Shown here piece after piece: positions 4,555-6,237 of a DNA stretch of 6,237 nt (positions within the stretch are counted from its first letter, which is position 1; each line of letters starts with the position of its first letter). Source of the stretch: Deltaproteobacteria bacterium (GTDB lineage Bacteria > Desulfobacterota > DSM-4660 > Desulfatiglandales > HGW-15); assembly GCA_020342025.1 (NCBI GenBank), contig CP070840.1, forward strand, positions 2,939,275-2,945,511. Direction: 5' to 3'. A program made the position numbers and the translations under genes. Below the pieces are notes generated by a model. That model saw only the letters and a list, made by a program, of their open reading frames with translations. It was not told where the DNA came from and ran no database searches.

Positions 4555-6237
4555 ATGATGCGTTTTGACAAGTTTACACTCAAAGGCCAGGAAAATCTGC
4601 AAATTGCGCAACAGCTGGCTGAGAGATTCGGCCATCAGCAAATAGAGCCGGAGCATATTTTGAGGGCCCTAATGGAGCAAAGGGAGGGGATTATCGCCTC
4701 AATCCTGGGCAAAATTGGGGCTGACCAGCGGCAGGTCATTGAGCGACTGGATGTGGCCTTGGAGAAGATCCCGAAGGTCTCAGGTGCGGGATATGGCCAA
4801 GTTTATATCTCTCCTCGCTCAAAGGCGGTTCTGGACAAAGCCTTTGAAGAGGCTGAAAAGATGAAGGATGAGTATGTGAGCCTGGAGCACATTCTTCTGG
4901 CCATCGCAGATGAAGGGGAGGGGGAAGCGGCCCGGATCCTTTCTGCGTCAGGGATTACCCGGGACATCGTCTTAAAGGCTTTAGTGGATATTCGCGGTGG
5001 ACAGAGGATCACCGATCAAAGCCCGGAGGACAAGTACCAGGCCCTGGAGAGATTCAGCAGGGATCTAACCGCCATAGCCTCGAAAGGGGATCTGGACCCT
5101 GTTATAGGCCGCGATGACGAAATACGAAGGATCATCCAGGTCCTCTCCCGCAGAACCAAAAACAATCCCGTGCTCATAGGGGAACCTGGGGTGGGAAAGA
5201 CAGCCATTGTGGAGGGTCTTGCCCAAAGAATTGTTCAGGGAGATATCCCGGAAACCCTAAAAAACAAGAGGGTGGTTGCCCTTGATATGGGCGCCCTGAT
5301 CGCGGGGACCAAATACCGAGGAGAATTTGAGGATAGACTCAAAGCGCTCCTAAAAGAGATCACTGACGCCCAAGGGGAAATCATCCTCTTCATCGATGAA
5401 ATGCACACGCTTGTGGGGGCAGGTGCTGCCGAGGGGGCGGTAGATGCCTCCAATATGCTGAAGCCTGCCTTGGCCCGTGGTGAACTGAGATGTGTGGGGG
5501 CTACCACCATCAAAGAGTATAGAAAACACATTGAAAAGGACGCGGCATTAGAGAGACGATTTCAACCAGTCATGGTGGAGGAGCCTAATGTGGAGGATAC
5601 GATTTCCATCTTACGGGGCCTGAAAGAAAAGTATGAGGTGCATCATGGAGTACGCATCAAGGATTCGGCCCTCGTGGCAGCGGCCACACTTTCCCACCGA
5701 TACATCACGGACCGGTTTCTGCCCGATAAGGCCATTGACCTCATTGATGAGGCCACATCCAGACTGAGGATAGAAATCGATAGCATGCCGGCTGAGATCG
5801 ACGACATCCAGAGAAAGATGACCCAGCTCGAGATCGAGAGGGAGGCCCTGAAAAAAGAGAAAGATCAGGCCTCCAAAGACAGACTCCAAAAGATCGAAAA
5901 AGAATTGTCAGAACTCAAGACGGTCATGGAGGAGATGACCACGCACTGGAAAAAGGAAAAGGCGACCATCTCCAAGATCCGGGAGATCAAAGAGAAGCTG
6001 GAGTCCACCAAGACAGAGTCCCAGATGGCGGAGCGTCAGGGGGATCTGTCAAGGGCAGCTGAACTAAAGTACGGCAGACTCATCGAGCTGGAAAAAAGCC
6101 TGGAAGAGGAGAATAAGAAATTAGCGGATCTACAATCGGGCCAAAAGATGCTCAAGGAAGAGGTGGATAGTGAGGATATCGCTGAAGTGGTTGCCAAGTG
6201 GACCGGCATACCCGTTTCAAAGCTGATGGAAGGCGAA
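4555..6237 (+). CDS. clpB: ATP-dependent protein disaggregase ClpB, partial (first 561 residues)
   Basis: ClpB is a cytosolic AAA+ hexamer that, with DnaK/DnaJ/GrpE, pulls polypeptides out of aggregates after heat or other stress. The N-domain (about 1-145) shows its two Clp_N repeats, each ending in an EHIL motif (E33-H34 and E111-H112). The first AAA+ domain has Walker A GEPGVGKT (209-216), pore loop GTKYRGEF (251-258, Tyr254), Walker B ILFIDE (277-282), sensor-1 GATT (315-318) and arginine fingers R334-R335. From about 405 to 535 comes the charged coiled-coil middle domain that distinguishes ClpB from ClpA and ClpC. WTGIPV (549-554) marks entry to the second AAA+ domain, whose Walker A is beyond the window. 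ClpB is usually about 860 residues, so roughly one third is missing. All visible catalytic residues are intact. It diverges from the CheR-like gene, with no co-transcribed partner in view. Confidence 0.97.
   Translation, partial: MMRFDKFTLKGQENLQIAQQLAERFGHQQIEPEHILRALMEQREGIIASILGKIGADQRQVIERLDVALEKIPKVSGAGYGQVYISPRSKAVLDKAFEEAEKMKDEYVSLEHILLAIADEGEGEAARILSASGITRDIVLKALVDIRGGQRITDQSPEDKYQALERFSRDLTAIASKGDLDPVIGRDDEIRRIIQVLSRRTKNNPVLIGEPGVGKTAIVEGLAQRIVQGDIPETLKNKRVVALDMGALIAGTKYRGEFEDRLKALLKEITDAQGEIILFIDEMHTLVGAGAAEGAVDASNMLKPALARGELRCVGATTIKEYRKHIEKDAALERRFQPVMVEEPNVEDTISILRGLKEKYEVHHGVRIKDSALVAAATLSHRYITDRFLPDKAIDLIDEATSRLRIEIDSMPAEIDDIQRKMTQLEIEREALKKEKDQASKDRLQKIEKELSELKTVMEEMTTHWKKEKATISKIREIKEKLESTKTESQMAERQGDLSRAAELKYGRLIELEKSLEEENKKLADLQSGQKMLKEEVDSEDIAEVVAKWTGIPVSKLMEGE

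Noticed and set aside
4803..5889. Minus-strand frames of 63-98 codons inside clpB
   Set aside because: These are antisense shadows of an intact, highly conserved AAA+ gene.

Overview
The window looks like a chromosomal segment of a Gram-negative, probably anaerobic bacterium of the Desulfobacterota (the former Deltaproteobacteria). This is an inference. It rests on the style of the ClpB and radical SAM proteins, the mid-range GC content, and two kinds of dispersed intergenic repeat (GTCATTGCGAG-type palindromes and 8-bp NNACTCCA arrays) that I associate with such genomes. I see no phage gene, transposase, CRISPR array, tRNA or rRNA.

Layout from left to right. (1) 1-524, minus strand: the N-terminal part of an unrecognised exported protein with a signal peptide, cut by the window edge. 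(2) 525-992: a 468-bp divergent intergenic region holding a compound palindromic repeat at 727-917. (3) 993-1547, plus strand: a small class I SAM-dependent methyltransferase. (4) 1548-1721: a convergent intergenic region filled by an inverted array of 8-bp repeats that can fold into a long hairpin. (5) 1722-2831, minus strand: a cysteine-rich radical SAM protein. (6) 2832-2987: a spacer with a degenerate second copy of the palindromic repeat. (7) 2988-3548 and 3508-4326, both minus strand and overlapping: a THEP1-type P-loop NTPase downstream of an orphan CheR-type methyltransferase. (8) 4327-4554: a divergent regulatory region with two inverted repeats. (9) 4555-6237, plus strand: the first 561 codons of the disaggregase gene clpB, which runs off the right edge.

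The CheR-like and THEP1 genes form a clear translationally overlapping pair. The radical SAM gene follows on the same strand after a 156-bp gap and could be on the same transcript or a separate one. The CheR-like gene diverges from clpB, so 4327-4554 must serve both. Nothing here forms a textbook pathway: the CheR-like protein has no chemotaxis partner in view and the radical SAM protein has no obvious substrate gene. The points most worth following up are the CheR/THEP1 pairing, the substrate of the cysteine-rich radical SAM protein, the unknown exported protein and the two repeat families. I found no clear evidence of a wholly new system.
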